Assembly (NCBI RefSeq): GCF_003045775.1
Contig: NZ_PXNS01000008.1
Location: forward strand, 27,653-91,652
Reading direction: 5' to 3'
Length of the DNA stretch: 64,000 bases
Source: Halomonas litopenaei
GTDB taxonomy: Bacteria > Pseudomonadota > Gammaproteobacteria > Pseudomonadales > Halomonadaceae
Part shown: positions 35,713 through 43,869 of the stretch, piece after piece
Layout: each line of letters starts with the position of its first letter
How positions within the stretch are numbered: position 1 is the first letter of the stretch
The notes under the pieces: model-generated
What the model was told of the DNA's origin: nothing
Seen by the model: only the letters and a program-made list of their open reading frames with translations
The model's database searches: none
Program-made: the position numbers and the translations under genes

Positions 35713-35754
35713 TTGAGGTAGATCAATAACCACGTTCTCGATGCGGCATACACT
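35713..35754 (+). promoter_or_regulatory. FNR/ANR-like box and candidate -10 of ompW copy 2
   Basis: TTGAGGTAGATCAA (35713-35726) matches TTGAT-N4-ATCAA at nine of ten fixed positions. A -10 hexamer TACACT at 35749-35754 predicts a start near 35761, placing the box centre at -41.5, the standard class II activating position. This suggests induction at low oxygen. Confidence 0.65.
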
Positions 35755-35815
35755 GCTTGGCAATCGGGCTCGCCGAATGGCTCGCCGACTTTTGCCAGTA
35801 CGCAAGGAGAACACC

Positions 35816-36457
35816 ATGCGCCATCCCCTGATCACCACCGCCCTGGTCGCCGCCATCGCCGGCAGCGCCCTCATCAGCAGCCAGGCCTTTGCCGCCTACG
35901 GCAAGGGCGACATCTACACCCGCATCGGGGTGGCGAAGGTCAAGCCCGACTCCGACAACGGCCCGCTGTTGGGTGGCGACATGGACACCGACGTCCATGA
36001 CGACAATGGTTTCGCCTTCACCCTGGGCTATCGCTTCCACGACAAGTTCGGCGTCGAACTGCTGGCCGCTGAGCCCTTCGAGCACGACGTCGACCTCAGT
36101 ACGGCAGAAGGCGATATCGGCGCCAGCGTCGAGCACCTGCCGCCGACTCTGACCGTGCAGTACTACCCCTTCGGTGGCACCGAGGCGCGGGTACAGCCCT
36201 ACGTCGGCCTGGGGGTCAACTACACCCACTTCTCCGACGAGGATATCGCGTTGGACGGTGCCGATCTCGATCTGGAAGAGTCCTGGGGCTGGGCCGGCCA
36301 GGCGGGCCTCGACCTGGTCATCGACGACCACTGGGCGGCCAACATGGCGGTGTGGTATCTGGATATCGACAGCGACGTCGACCTCAACGGCGAGGACATC
36401 GGCGAGATCGAGGTGGACCCCTACGTGATCATGGCCGGTATCAGCTACCGCTTCTGA
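35816..36457 (+). CDS. OmpW-family outer membrane protein (copy 2)
   Basis: The 213-residue paralogue of the preceding gene has a signal peptide ending ISSQAFA, then YGKGDIYTRIGVAKVKPDSDNG, FAFTLGYRFHDKFGVELLA, LTVQYYPFGG, QPYVGLGVNYTHFSDED and the C-terminal ISYRF. AAGGAG precedes the ATG. An FNR-like box in its own promoter suggests oxygen control, in line with FNR activation of ompW known in E. coli. Negatively charged loops (Asp/Glu-rich) fit a salt-adapted surface protein. A long perfect hairpin follows. Confidence 0.92.
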   Translation: MRHPLITTALVAAIAGSALISSQAFAAYGKGDIYTRIGVAKVKPDSDNGPLLGGDMDTDVHDDNGFAFTLGYRFHDKFGVELLAAEPFEHDVDLSTAEGDIGASVEHLPPTLTVQYYPFGGTEARVQPYVGLGVNYTHFSDEDIALDGADLDLEESWGWAGQAGLDLVIDDHWAANMAVWYLDIDSDVDLNGEDIGEIEVDPYVIMAGISYRF

Positions 36458-36480
36458 TCCAGGGCTCGACCGCTAACACG

Positions 36481-36515
36481 CAGCGCCCGCTCCTGCCTGG
36501 CAGGAGCGGGCGCTG
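36481..36515 (+). terminator. Long perfect hairpin after ompW copy 2
   Basis: Seventeen-base complementary arms (cagcgcccgctcctgcc) flank a single-base loop, 24 bases after the stop. No T run follows, so it may terminate poorly but should block 3' exonucleases. Confidence 0.65.
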
Positions 36516-36614
36516 TGCTGTCACCGTCACAAGATGGCTTCTGTGGTCGCTCGCGTGGCAGTTGCCACTGCAATTCTCGAGGGAGGGGCTGCGGTAACAG
36601 GGCAAGCAGAGGCC

Positions 36615-36760
36615 TAGGCTTAGTACGAAAAGCCGGCGAGCGATGGTTAGACAAGGCAAAAATCGGTAAGAAAGCGCAGTTTACGAGGTGTAAATGAGCA
36701 TTTTGACGCGATTTTTAACGCCGCATTACCGAGCGCAGGCACTTTTCGTACAAGCCTTAG
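36615..36760. repeat. 146-bp palindromic MITE-like repeat, copy 1
   Basis: This non-coding element has terminal inverted repeats with a perfect GTACGAAAAG core, a nested inverted repeat (aaaaatcg and cgattttt) and a near-identical partner at 54913-55058 of the same length. By hand alignment I count about 17 differences in 146 positions, some of them paired changes that keep the termini complementary. The right edge supplies the TAA stop codon of the GGCT-family gene. No transposase gene is in the window. Confidence 0.85.
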
Positions 36761-37257
36761 CGGGGATGATAACGTGACAGCCCCAGTCGCCCCAGAGTGG
36801 CATCGTCGAGGTGCTCGACGGCCTCTACCGCCGCCAGCGCCTGGTGATAGCCCTCGCTGAGGAAGTCACGACCGGCCAGCAGGTGCTCGAGGTACTCGCG
36901 GGCGGGCCGCAGCCCCTCCCCCTGGCGTTCGGCGCCGGCGATATAGACCCAGGCCTCGATCGGCCCTTGTTCGGTAATCACCGGCAGACGATGACGGTCG
37001 TACTCGTGCGGGTAACCTTCGAAGGGATCCATCTGCCGGATCTGCTCGGGTTCGAGGAGTTCGAACAGCGCGCCCTCGACCCGATCGCCTGGCGCCGGCA
37101 CCACATTGGCGTGGGCAATGCCCGGCACCCGGGAGGCCTTGTTGAAGCGCAGCGCGTAGCCTTCCAGGCTGCCGGCCAGCACACGCCGGGTCTCGCCGAT
37201 GCGCGCAGCGACACGCTCAATGTTCATGTTGCTGCCATAGGCAAAGTACCAGGGCAT
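36757..37257 (-). CDS. Gamma-glutamylcyclotransferase-family protein
   Basis: The 166-residue protein has the GGCT-fold signature at its N-terminus (WYFAYGSNMNIERV), GALFELLEPEQIRQMDPFEGYP with the likely catalytic Glu, and HRLPVITEQGPIEAWVYIAG. Members split gamma-glutamyl peptides with pyroglutamate release or act in repair of modified proteins; the substrate here is unknown. Its TAA stop lies within the end of the 146-bp repeat. YqcC follows upstream on the same strand, 40 bases away. Confidence 0.87.
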   Translation of the reverse strand: MPWYFAYGSNMNIERVAARIGETRRVLAGSLEGYALRFNKASRVPGIAHANVVPAPGDRVEGALFELLEPEQIRQMDPFEGYPHEYDRHRLPVITEQGPIEAWVYIAGAERQGEGLRPAREYLEHLLAGRDFLSEGYHQALAAVEAVEHLDDATLGRLGLSRYHPR

Positions 37258-37297
37258 CGCCTTCTCCTCGCTGGGGACTTCTTCCGTTACCGGCGAT

Positions 37298-37642
37298 TCA
37301 GTTTTCGGTGATCAGCCGATCGATATCCTCGACAACCTTCTGCAACAGCATCCGGTCCTGGGCGCGCGCGCCTTCCTGGATCAGGTAGGCGTCCACCGCC
37401 GGGGCCACATCGCAACTGGCGGGCAGGGGCGCACGCTGCTCGACCAGGGTATCGAGCCTGGCGATAAACACGAAGCGCAGCCACTGGGGCAGCGACATGG
37501 TATCGATGCAGAACGGCTGCCGACTGTTGAAGGCGGCGGCCTCCGGCTTGTCCATACGCCACATGTTGGCGGCCTTCATGGTCGCCTCGAGCTCGCGCAG
37601 GGCCGCGCCCAGGGCGTCGTGGACGGAAGGTTCGGTGGGCAT
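37298..37642 (-). CDS. YqcC-family (DUF446) protein
   Basis: The 114-residue protein matches YqcC: ALRELEATMKAANMW, FCIDTMSLPQWLRFVFIARL and LPASCDVAPAVDAYL are family-typical. It is helical and cytoplasmic; in E. coli yqcC lies next to truC, but the role is unknown. The ATG ending at 37642 has GGAGG upstream and is preferred to an in-frame start 11 codons before. It probably shares a transcript with the GGCT gene. Confidence 0.85.
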   Translation of the reverse strand: MPTEPSVHDALGAALRELEATMKAANMWRMDKPEAAAFNSRQPFCIDTMSLPQWLRFVFIARLDTLVEQRAPLPASCDVAPAVDAYLIQEGARAQDRMLLQKVVEDIDRLITEN

Positions 37643-37825
37643 GATGCCTCCGCTTTGAAAATGGGCTTGGTGCACGTCATTGTCGCGTGCCGGACCAGCA
37701 AGGGCCAGCCCGGCAGCAACACGCGCCGCCTGAGGATCCGCTGCAAACGCGGCACCTCGAAGGGCACGACTCGACGTGCAGACTTTCTCGAACGAGGATC
37801 TCGCCGGCTGGATGAGCGATTCGGC

Positions 37826-38575
37826 CTACAGGGGCTCGGCGGCGGGCAGTACCTTGCGCAGGAAGTCCCGGGTACGCGGGTCCTGCGGTGCATGGAACAG
37901 CTCCGAGGGAGGCCCCTGCTCGACGATGCGCCCGCCCTCCATGAACACCACCCGGTCGGCCACGTCACGGGCAAAGGCCATTTCGTGGGTGACCACCAGC
38001 ATGGTCTGGCGTTCACGCGCCAACTGCTTCATCAGTGCCAGCACCTCGTCGACCCACTCGGGATCCAGCGATGAGGTGGGTTCGTCGAACAGGATCACCT
38101 CGGCCTGGGCGGCCATGGCGCGGCCGATCCCCACCCGCTGCTGCTGGCCCCCGGACAGCGACGCCGGATAGGCGTTCGCCTTGTCCGACATGCCGATGCG
38201 CTCGAGGATCTCACGCGCTCGCTGGTGGGCCTTGGCCCTGGGCCAGCGGTTGACCACGATCAGGCCCTCGGCGATGTTCTCAAGCGCCGTCTTGTTGGCA
38301 AACAGCGCGTAGTTCTGGAACACGAAGGCCGTGTGTCGACGGGCAGCCAGGATCTCGGACTTGCTGGCCTGGGTCAGGTCCAGATTCAGCGGACCCAAGG
38401 TCAATCGGCCACCATCGGGCTGCTCGAGAAAGTTGAGACAGCGCAGCAACGTCGACTTGCCGGTCCCGGAGGGGCCGATTACCACGATGATCTCGCCCTG
38501 CTGGATCTCCAGATCGATACCGTCAAGCACGGTGGTATCACCGAAGCGCTTGGTCAGTCGCTCTAGCTTGATCAT
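37826..38575 (-). CDS. Amino acid ABC importer, ATP-binding subunit (cystine/polar amino acid type)
   Basis: The 249-residue ATPase has Walker A GPSGTGKST (residues 34-42), signature LSGGQQQR, Walker B VILFDEPTSSLD and the H-loop VVTHEMAFARD. The subclass markers (FQNYALFANKTALENI, SSLDPEWVDEVL) fit the polar amino acid importers such as TcyN and YecC. It overlaps the permease gene by four bases and is the last gene of the SBP-permease-ATPase operon. Confidence 0.92.
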   Translation of the reverse strand: MIKLERLTKRFGDTTVLDGIDLEIQQGEIIVVIGPSGTGKSTLLRCLNFLEQPDGGRLTLGPLNLDLTQASKSEILAARRHTAFVFQNYALFANKTALENIAEGLIVVNRWPRAKAHQRAREILERIGMSDKANAYPASLSGGQQQRVGIGRAMAAQAEVILFDEPTSSLDPEWVDEVLALMKQLARERQTMLVVTHEMAFARDVADRVVFMEGGRIVEQGPPSELFHAPQDPRTRDFLRKVLPAAEPL

Positions 38576-39246
38576 CGACGATAGGCCTCGTTGAGTCGGG
38601 ATTCCAGGCGCCGCTGCAGCCAGGCCAGTGCCTCGACGATGGCCCAGTAGATCAGCGCCACGGTGATGAAGGCCTCGAAGTACAGGAAGCTACCGGCGGC
38701 CTCTTTCTGGGTCGCCCCCATCAACTCGGTGACGCCCAGGGTGAACGCCAGCGAGGTGGCCTTAATCATGTCGATGAAGTAGTTCATCAACGTCGGCACC
38801 GCGATGCGAGTGGCCTGGGGCAGCACGATCCGGCGCATCAACTGGCCGTTGGTCATGCCAATGGACAGCGCCGCCTCGGTCTGACTGCGATCCACGCCGA
38901 CGATGGCGGCGCGGATCGACTCCGCCATATAGGCCGAGAAGTGCAGCGTCAGCCCCATGATGGTGGCGGTGATGCCATCGATAGTGGTCAGAAACGACAG
39001 CACCTGGGGCAACCCGTAGTAGAACAGGAACAGCTGCACCAGCAGCGGCGTACCGCGAAAGAACGAGATGAACCACAGCGTCAGGCCGTTGAGAACCGGG
39101 ATCTTGAGTACCCGGATCACCGCCAGGCCACAGGCCAGCACCAGAGCCAGCGCCATCCCGGCCAGCGCCATCCCCAGGGTCAGGGGAAGGTAGCTGAGCA
39201 GGATGGGCACCAGCCCAACCATGTAGTCGAGGTCGAGAATGCTCAT
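38572..39246 (-). CDS. Amino acid ABC importer, permease subunit
   Basis: The 224-residue membrane protein is a HisM/TcyM-type permease: LPLTLGMALAGMALALVLACG, FFRGTPLLVQLFLFYYGLPQ, FSAYMAESIRAAIVGVDRSQTEAALSIGMTNGQLMRRIVLPQA (the EAA loop that contacts the ATPase) and ELMGATQKEA. It lies between the binding protein and the ATPase genes. One permease gene suffices because such permeases form homodimers. Confidence 0.92.
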   Translation of the reverse strand: MSILDLDYMVGLVPILLSYLPLTLGMALAGMALALVLACGLAVIRVLKIPVLNGLTLWFISFFRGTPLLVQLFLFYYGLPQVLSFLTTIDGITATIMGLTLHFSAYMAESIRAAIVGVDRSQTEAALSIGMTNGQLMRRIVLPQATRIAVPTLMNYFIDMIKATSLAFTLGVTELMGATQKEAAGSFLYFEAFITVALIYWAIVEALAWLQRRLESRLNEAYRR

Positions 39247-39263
39247 GGAGAGTCGATCACCGC

Positions 39264-40010
39264 TCAGGGCGTGGTGATATCGGCATCGAACCAGCGCTCG
39301 GAGATCTCGCTCAAGGTGCCATCTTCACGCAGGGTGTCTAGCGCCTGGTCGACCTCGTCGCGCAGTTCCTGGTCGTCCTGACGGAACGGCAGCGCATTGC
39401 GAATCTCGGAGAACGGTTTGCCGGCTAGCGCCAGCGGCAGCGGCTTTTCCTTGATCACCTGGGTGGCGCTGACGCGATCCATGACGAAGGCATCGACACG
39501 ACCCAGCGCGGTGTCCTGCTCGATGTTGCTCTCATAGGTGCGGATATCGATCTCGTCGGCGTAGGGCAGCTCGCGCAGCAACTGCTCGTAGTTGGAGCCC
39601 AGGTTGACGGCCACGGTCTTGCCCGCCAGATCCTCGACACCGGAGACCTCGTCATTGCCTTCCTTGGTCACCACCTGAGCACCGTCATACACATAGGGCG
39701 AGGTGAACAGGTACTTCTGCTCACGTTCCTCGGTGATGGTGATCTGGTTGGCGATGGTGTCGATGCGCCCGGACTCGAGCATGCCGAACAACCCTGAGAA
39801 GTTGGCGGTGACGAACTCCACCTCGGTGCCCATCTCTTCGGCCACCGCTTCCATCACGTCGACCTCGAAGCCCTTGAGGGTGTCCTGCTCGACGAAGGTA
39901 AAGGGAAAGTAACCACCGGACATGCCGACTTTCAGGGTGTCGGCGTGGGCACCGGCAGCGAGACCGATGGCACCTGCGGCGGCAAGAGAAACAGCCAGAT
40001 GACGAACCAT
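39264..40010 (-). CDS. Amino acid ABC importer, periplasmic binding protein (cystine-like)
   Basis: The 248-residue protein has a signal peptide (cleavage after AGAHA) and a family 3 solute-binding fold: DTLKVGMSGGYFPFTFVEQDTLKGFEVDVMEAVAEE, SGRIDTIANQITITEEREQKYLFTSPYVYDGAQVV and VAVNLGSNYEQLL. The NQITIT and FTSPYVY stretches resemble cystine-binding TcyJ/FliY proteins, so cystine is the likely ligand. The ATG ending at 40010 has AAGGAG upstream. It starts the operon; a 10-bp inverted repeat lies in the promoter region. Confidence 0.9.
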   Translation of the reverse strand: MVRHLAVSLAAAGAIGLAAGAHADTLKVGMSGGYFPFTFVEQDTLKGFEVDVMEAVAEEMGTEVEFVTANFSGLFGMLESGRIDTIANQITITEEREQKYLFTSPYVYDGAQVVTKEGNDEVSGVEDLAGKTVAVNLGSNYEQLLRELPYADEIDIRTYESNIEQDTALGRVDAFVMDRVSATQVIKEKPLPLALAGKPFSEIRNALPFRQDDQELRDEVDQALDTLREDGTLSEISERWFDADITTP

Positions 40011-40489
40011 GGACGGCTCCTTGAAAACGATTGGGGCGGCCAGTGCGGCATGGCCCGGGAGGGTGACAGGTGGAGGCATCCATCGCCACTTCAACCCTGG
40101 GCTGCTCGATGGCTCAGCATGATTTGGAATAAACGACCGCCATTATATTCCAAATCGATAGCAGACGCAGTGAAAAATCCCAGGGTGAACCATAGCCTCC
40201 TGCTATTGCGACCGTCCTTTCCGGGACCAACCGCCGACAGCCGTCGGCTAACTGTCACCTCACCGACTTATCCCCACCATCATTCATTCACAGAAGCGCT
40301 GAATGTCCCTGTGGATAACCCTTTGACAGATGACGGCGAGCCGCTTCTGACGCTCTTTTGCGGAGCTTGATCAAAAATTCACCAGCGGTGCAGCAAAATA
40401 CAGTGCGAGGGATGCACAAATTTCCGCCGTGGACGGCTGACACTCCTCGAGCGGCACGATAGAGTGCACGCTGATCTTTCGGAGGGGCC
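40011..40489. other. 479-base divergent promoter region of the amino acid importer and DUF3549 genes
   Basis: No gene is present. It contains a perfect spaced palindrome (40122-40154), a perfect DnaA box TGTGGATAA (40310-40318) and a near match TTATCCCCA (40268-40276). Two isolated boxes do not make an origin. Confidence 0.5.
40122..40154. promoter_or_regulatory. Spaced palindrome upstream of the cystine-type importer operon
   Basis: atttggaata (40122-40131) and its exact inverse tattccaaat (40145-40154) are 13 bases apart, about 110-145 bases before the binding-protein start. The size and symmetry suggest a dimeric regulator, for example a sulfur-responsive LysR-type protein; the identity is unknown. 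Confidence 0.55.
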
Positions 40490-41527
40490 ATGCAAGCGAT
40501 CCATCGTCTTCACGACTTTTTCACCCTGACCGGTGCCGAGGTGCGTCTCTATCATATGGGACGGCGTGTGCACCCCTGCGCGCTCGAGACCCTGGCAGAC
40601 TTCGAGAGCGGCCAGGTCCCCTGGCCGGAACCCTGGCAGGGTCGTGCCCGCCTGGCGCTGGTGTTTCGCCTGGGTGACATGAGCGACCCGCTGATCTGGT
40701 TCCTGGCGCTGCCGGTGGACGAACAGGGCCTTCTGGATGCCGCCCAGCGGGACGCCTTCCTCGAGCGCCTGCTGTCCACCCTGGGCCGCAGCGCAGAAGC
40801 GCTGGAGCAGTCCGACGGCGGCGAGATCGACAACCTGATGAAGGACAACCCGCTGGCCTTCACCCCTTCCCTGACCTTTCAGGCGATGCTGCACGCCCGA
40901 GCCAGCGCCGATCTGGAGCGTCCCGCCAGCGAGCACCTTGAGCCGGTCGAAGCCTTCCTGTCGGGCCAGGGTGGCCACGACTGGCAGGCGCTGGGCCTGC
41001 AGGGGCTAGCCGACCATGTGGCGCGTCTCACCCCCGAGACTGAGGCCTCGCTGGTAGCCGCTATCCCGCAGCTGCACAGCGAAGTGCTGACATCGCTATG
41101 CTACTGTCTGGAACATGTAGCACTATCAGCAGAGCTTGCAGAGGCGCTGCGTCAGCGCGGCGAACAGGCGGCCAGCCAGGGCGACATCGAGACCTTCTGC
41201 GCCTGTGTACGCGCCGTGGGCAACGCGCCCGACAGCCTGGCCGGTGACTGGTTCGACGCCTTGCTGGCCGATAGCGATGCCTGCGGCCCGGACACCCTCG
41301 CGGCAATCGCCGCACGGGGCTGGCAACACCTGGAGCACGCCGAGCGCCTGCCGCTGTTTCTGGAGCGGGTCGCCGAATGCGACGGGGCCGACTTCCTGGC
41401 CGTTGCGAGGGACCTGGCGCAGATCCCCCGGCTGCGTCTGCCGGTACTGATGACGCTGCGTCAGGCCCCGAAGGACTCCGCCACCGCTCGCCGACTGGCG
41501 GCGGTCAAGGGCACAGGCGGTCATTGA
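40490..41527 (+). CDS. DUF3549 family protein
   Basis: The 345-residue protein matches DUF3549, a gammaproteobacterial family of unknown function: LHDFFTLTGAEVRLYHMGRRV at the N-terminus, RARLALVFRLGDMSDPLIWFLALPVDEQGLLDAAQRDAFL and NPLAFTPSLTFQAMLHA. The second half is a run of helical repeats (ALADHVARLTPETE, LAGDWFDALLADSD, LFLERVAECDGADFL), HEAT-like in appearance. It is soluble. GGAGG precedes the ATG. The RimK protease and rimK genes follow on the same strand. Confidence 0.82.
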   Translation: MQAIHRLHDFFTLTGAEVRLYHMGRRVHPCALETLADFESGQVPWPEPWQGRARLALVFRLGDMSDPLIWFLALPVDEQGLLDAAQRDAFLERLLSTLGRSAEALEQSDGGEIDNLMKDNPLAFTPSLTFQAMLHARASADLERPASEHLEPVEAFLSGQGGHDWQALGLQGLADHVARLTPETEASLVAAIPQLHSEVLTSLCYCLEHVALSAELAEALRQRGEQAASQGDIETFCACVRAVGNAPDSLAGDWFDALLADSDACGPDTLAAIAARGWQHLEHAERLPLFLERVAECDGADFLAVARDLAQIPRLRLPVLMTLRQAPKDSATARRLAAVKGTGGH

Positions 41528-41618
41528 TTCGCTTGCCCGTGTGACGTTCGTTGCCACTGACAGTTCGACAACGGACGTCGCCTGAATAACAAGCAGCATC
41601 CCGCGACAAGGAGAAGAC

Positions 41619-42056
41619 ATGAAGGACCTGCCCTTTCAGGCTCAGGCCGTCGTCGGTCGCCGCGAGATGGTGATCCTGCCGCAGATGCACCTGCATCTGT
41701 GTGCCAAGGTGGACACCGGCGCTCGCACCTCGGCGCTGCACGCCGAGGAGATCGAGTCCTTCGAGGAGGACGAGATCCTGTGGGTCAGCTTCGTCACCCG
41801 TGCCGGCGGCCCCGACAGTCCGTCACATCAGTACCGCATGCACCTGCATGACCGGCGCAAGGTTACCAGCTCCAACGGCCAGGCCGAGTGGCGCTACTTT
41901 ATTCGCACCCAGATGCAGATGGGGGATCTGGAATTTCCCGTCGAGCTATCCCTGACCGACCGGCGCAACATGCGCCACCCCATGCTTCTCGGTCGCCGCG
42001 CACTGCGCCGCCTGCTGGTGGCGCCCGGCGCTACCTTTCTGCACGGCGAACCCTGA
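41619..42056 (+). CDS. RimK-linked ATP-dependent zinc protease-family protein (RimB-like)
   Basis: The 145-residue protein belongs to the retropepsin-like DUF785 family annotated as ATP-dependent zinc proteases. The aspartic motif is CAKVDTGARTSALHAEEI, with the mirrored half PMLLGRRALRRLLVAPGATFL. In Pseudomonas a RimB protein of this type cleaves the glutamate tails that RimK adds to ribosomal protein S6, and here rimK starts 33 bases downstream, so the same add-and-remove pair is likely. AAGGAG precedes the ATG. Confidence 0.87.
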   Translation: MKDLPFQAQAVVGRREMVILPQMHLHLCAKVDTGARTSALHAEEIESFEEDEILWVSFVTRAGGPDSPSHQYRMHLHDRRKVTSSNGQAEWRYFIRTQMQMGDLEFPVELSLTDRRNMRHPMLLGRRALRRLLVAPGATFLHGEP

Positions 42057-42089
42057 CGGATCCACCGCCCCTGACCTGGAGACTCGCAC

Positions 42090-43004
42090 ATGCATATCGC
42101 GCTGCTGTCCCGCAACCGCAATCTCTACTCCACTCGTCGCCTGGTGGAAGCCGCCGAACAACGCGGCCATACGGCCCGGGTGGTCGATACGCTGCGCTGC
42201 TACATGAGCATCGCTTCTCACCATCCGTCGATTCACTACAAGGGTGAGGAACTCGAGCCCTTCGACGCCGTCATCCCGCGCATCGGCTCCTCGGTCACCT
42301 TCTACGGCTGCGCCGTGCTGCGTCAGTTCGAGATGATGAACGTCACCGTGCTCAACGACAGCGTCGGCATCACCCGCTCCCGCGACAAGCTGCGCTCACT
42401 GCAGCTGCTGTCTCGCAAGGGCATCGGCCTGCCGGTGACCGGCTTCGCCCACTCCCCCGATGACATCCCGGACCTGATCACCATGGTCAAGGGCGCCCCG
42501 CTCGTGATCAAGCTGCTGGAAGGCACCCAGGGTATCGGCGTGGTGCTGGCCGAGACCAACCAGGCGGCGGAATCGGTGATCCAGGCGTTCATGGGCATGA
42601 AGGCCAACATCATGGTTCAGGAGTACATCAAGGAAGCCAAGGGCGCCGACATCCGCTGCTTTGTCATCGGCGACAAGGTGGTGGCAGCGATGAAGCGCCA
42701 GGCGGCCGAAGGCGAGTTCCGCTCCAACCTGCACCGCGGCGGCAGCGCCAGCGTCATCCGTATCACCCCGGAAGAACGCTCCACCGCCATCCGCGCGGCC
42801 AAGTCCATGGGGCTGCGCGTGGCCGGTGTCGACCTGCTGCGCTCCAACCATGGCCCCGTGGTGATGGAGGTGAACTCCTCGCCCGGCCTGCAGGGCATCG
42901 AGAGCGCCACCGGCAAGGACATCGCCGGCCTGGTCATCGAACACCTGGAAAAGAGCGCCACGGCGCGTCCACGGACCCGTACGCCGGCCAAACCCAAGGG
43001 CTGA
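42090..43004 (+). CDS. rimK: Ribosomal protein S6--L-glutamate ligase
   Basis: The 304-residue ATP-grasp enzyme adds glutamates to the C-terminus of ribosomal protein S6. Signature parts are [46 protein letters not shown], the ATP-grasp stretches [22 protein letters not shown] and [14 protein letters not shown], and [17 protein letters not shown] with metal-binding residues. Lysine- and proline-rich residues end the protein. It forms an operon with the RimB-like gene and perhaps DUF3549. Confidence 0.95.
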   Translation: MHIALLSRNRNLYSTRRLVEAAEQRGHTARVVDTLRCYMSIASHHPSIHYKGEELEPFDAVIPRIGSSVTFYGCAVLRQFEMMNVTVLNDSVGITRSRDKLRSLQLLSRKGIGLPVTGFAHSPDDIPDLITMVKGAPLVIKLLEGTQGIGVVLAETNQAAESVIQAFMGMKANIMVQEYIKEAKGADIRCFVIGDKVVAAMKRQAAEGEFRSNLHRGGSASVIRITPEERSTAIRAAKSMGLRVAGVDLLRSNHGPVVMEVNSSPGLQGIESATGKDIAGLVIEHLEKSATARPRTRTPAKPKG

Positions 43005-43292
43005 AGTGGCAAGGGCTCAAGATAAAAGCCCCGTAAAGGATGACGCCGACGGGCGACCGATAGTACGGTCGCCCGTCTTGTCATTGGCGCTCACTTACCG
43101 CTCACAAGCGCGAGGCGGCCCTTCGCCGACGACGATATCTCGCCGCAACCGGGCCAACTTTGTCAGCGCTTTTCGACCAAGGTCGAAGCGATCGACCACC
43201 CCACCGCAAGAATCATAAATATTTGCCACTTTAGGGGTGGCAAAACTCCTGCTGGAGCCCCACAATTTGCGTCACCGGAGGAGGTGACGCGC

Positions 43293-43769
43293 ATGTTTCT
43301 CGATAATCGCCAGGTGGCGATGGACAGCCTGCTGGAGGCCCTGGCCGACAGCGTCGACTATTTCCAGGACAATCTCGAGCGCCTGCGACCCTCGCTGCGC
43401 GACGCTCTGGAGCCCCACTTCGAGACGCGCCAGAAGACCATGCGCGAGCTCCAGGAGCTGGCGCGCGAACACCTCGACCTGCTGCCGCGTGATGCCGACG
43501 TCGAACGCGACGACTACATGTGGCTGTGGAGTCGTCTCAAGAGCTTTGTCGGCAACGACTCACAGGTGTTGATCAACGAGCTGCTCGAGCAGGAGCGGGT
43601 GCTGATGCAGTCCCTCTCCACCCTGTTTACCCATCCCTTGCCGGGCCCCATCGAGCCGGTAATCGAAGAGGTATGGAAGGGTTGCCGCGCGCTGATTCGC
43701 GAGCTCTACGACCTGCAGAAGTCGACCGCCCAGAAGCGTGGCGCAGGCCGTCGAACCGTCAAACGCTGA
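43293..43769 (+). CDS. Helical protein resembling ferritin-like DUF2383/PA2169 proteins
   Basis: The 158-residue soluble protein is almost wholly helical: SLLEALADSVDYFQDNLERL, TMRELQELAREHLDLL, YMWLWSRLKSFVGNDSQVLINELLEQERVLMQSLSTLF and PIEPVIEEVWKGCRALIRELYDLQ. The four-helix spacing and the W-x-x-LKS and G-x-x-x-x-IREL patterns recall the PA2169/DUF2383 ferritin-like proteins, but the match is weak. The ATG at 43293 has GGAGG 8 bases before it; a GTG at 43284 is an alternative. A clear terminator follows. The function is unknown. Confidence 0.6.
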   Translation: MFLDNRQVAMDSLLEALADSVDYFQDNLERLRPSLRDALEPHFETRQKTMRELQELAREHLDLLPRDADVERDDYMWLWSRLKSFVGNDSQVLINELLEQERVLMQSLSTLFTHPLPGPIEPVIEEVWKGCRALIRELYDLQKSTAQKRGAGRRTVKR

Positions 43770-43798
43770 CGCCGCCGACCACAACGCCAATCCACGAA

Positions 43799-43834
43799 AA
43801 CGCCTTGCCAGGCTCTGCCGGCAAGGCGTTTTTA
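43799..43834 (+). terminator. Intrinsic terminator after the helical protein gene
   Basis: aacgccttgcc pairs with ggcaaggcgtt over a 10-base loop, followed by TTTTT, 30 bases after the stop. Confidence 0.88.
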
Positions 43835-43869
43835 TTGGTGAAGCGGATGCCTGGGGAAAGCGACTGCTC

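Noticed and set aside
40011..40489. Replication origin, because of DnaA boxes
   Set aside because: Only one perfect and one near box, no AT-rich unwinding region and no dnaA, gidA or parAB genes nearby.
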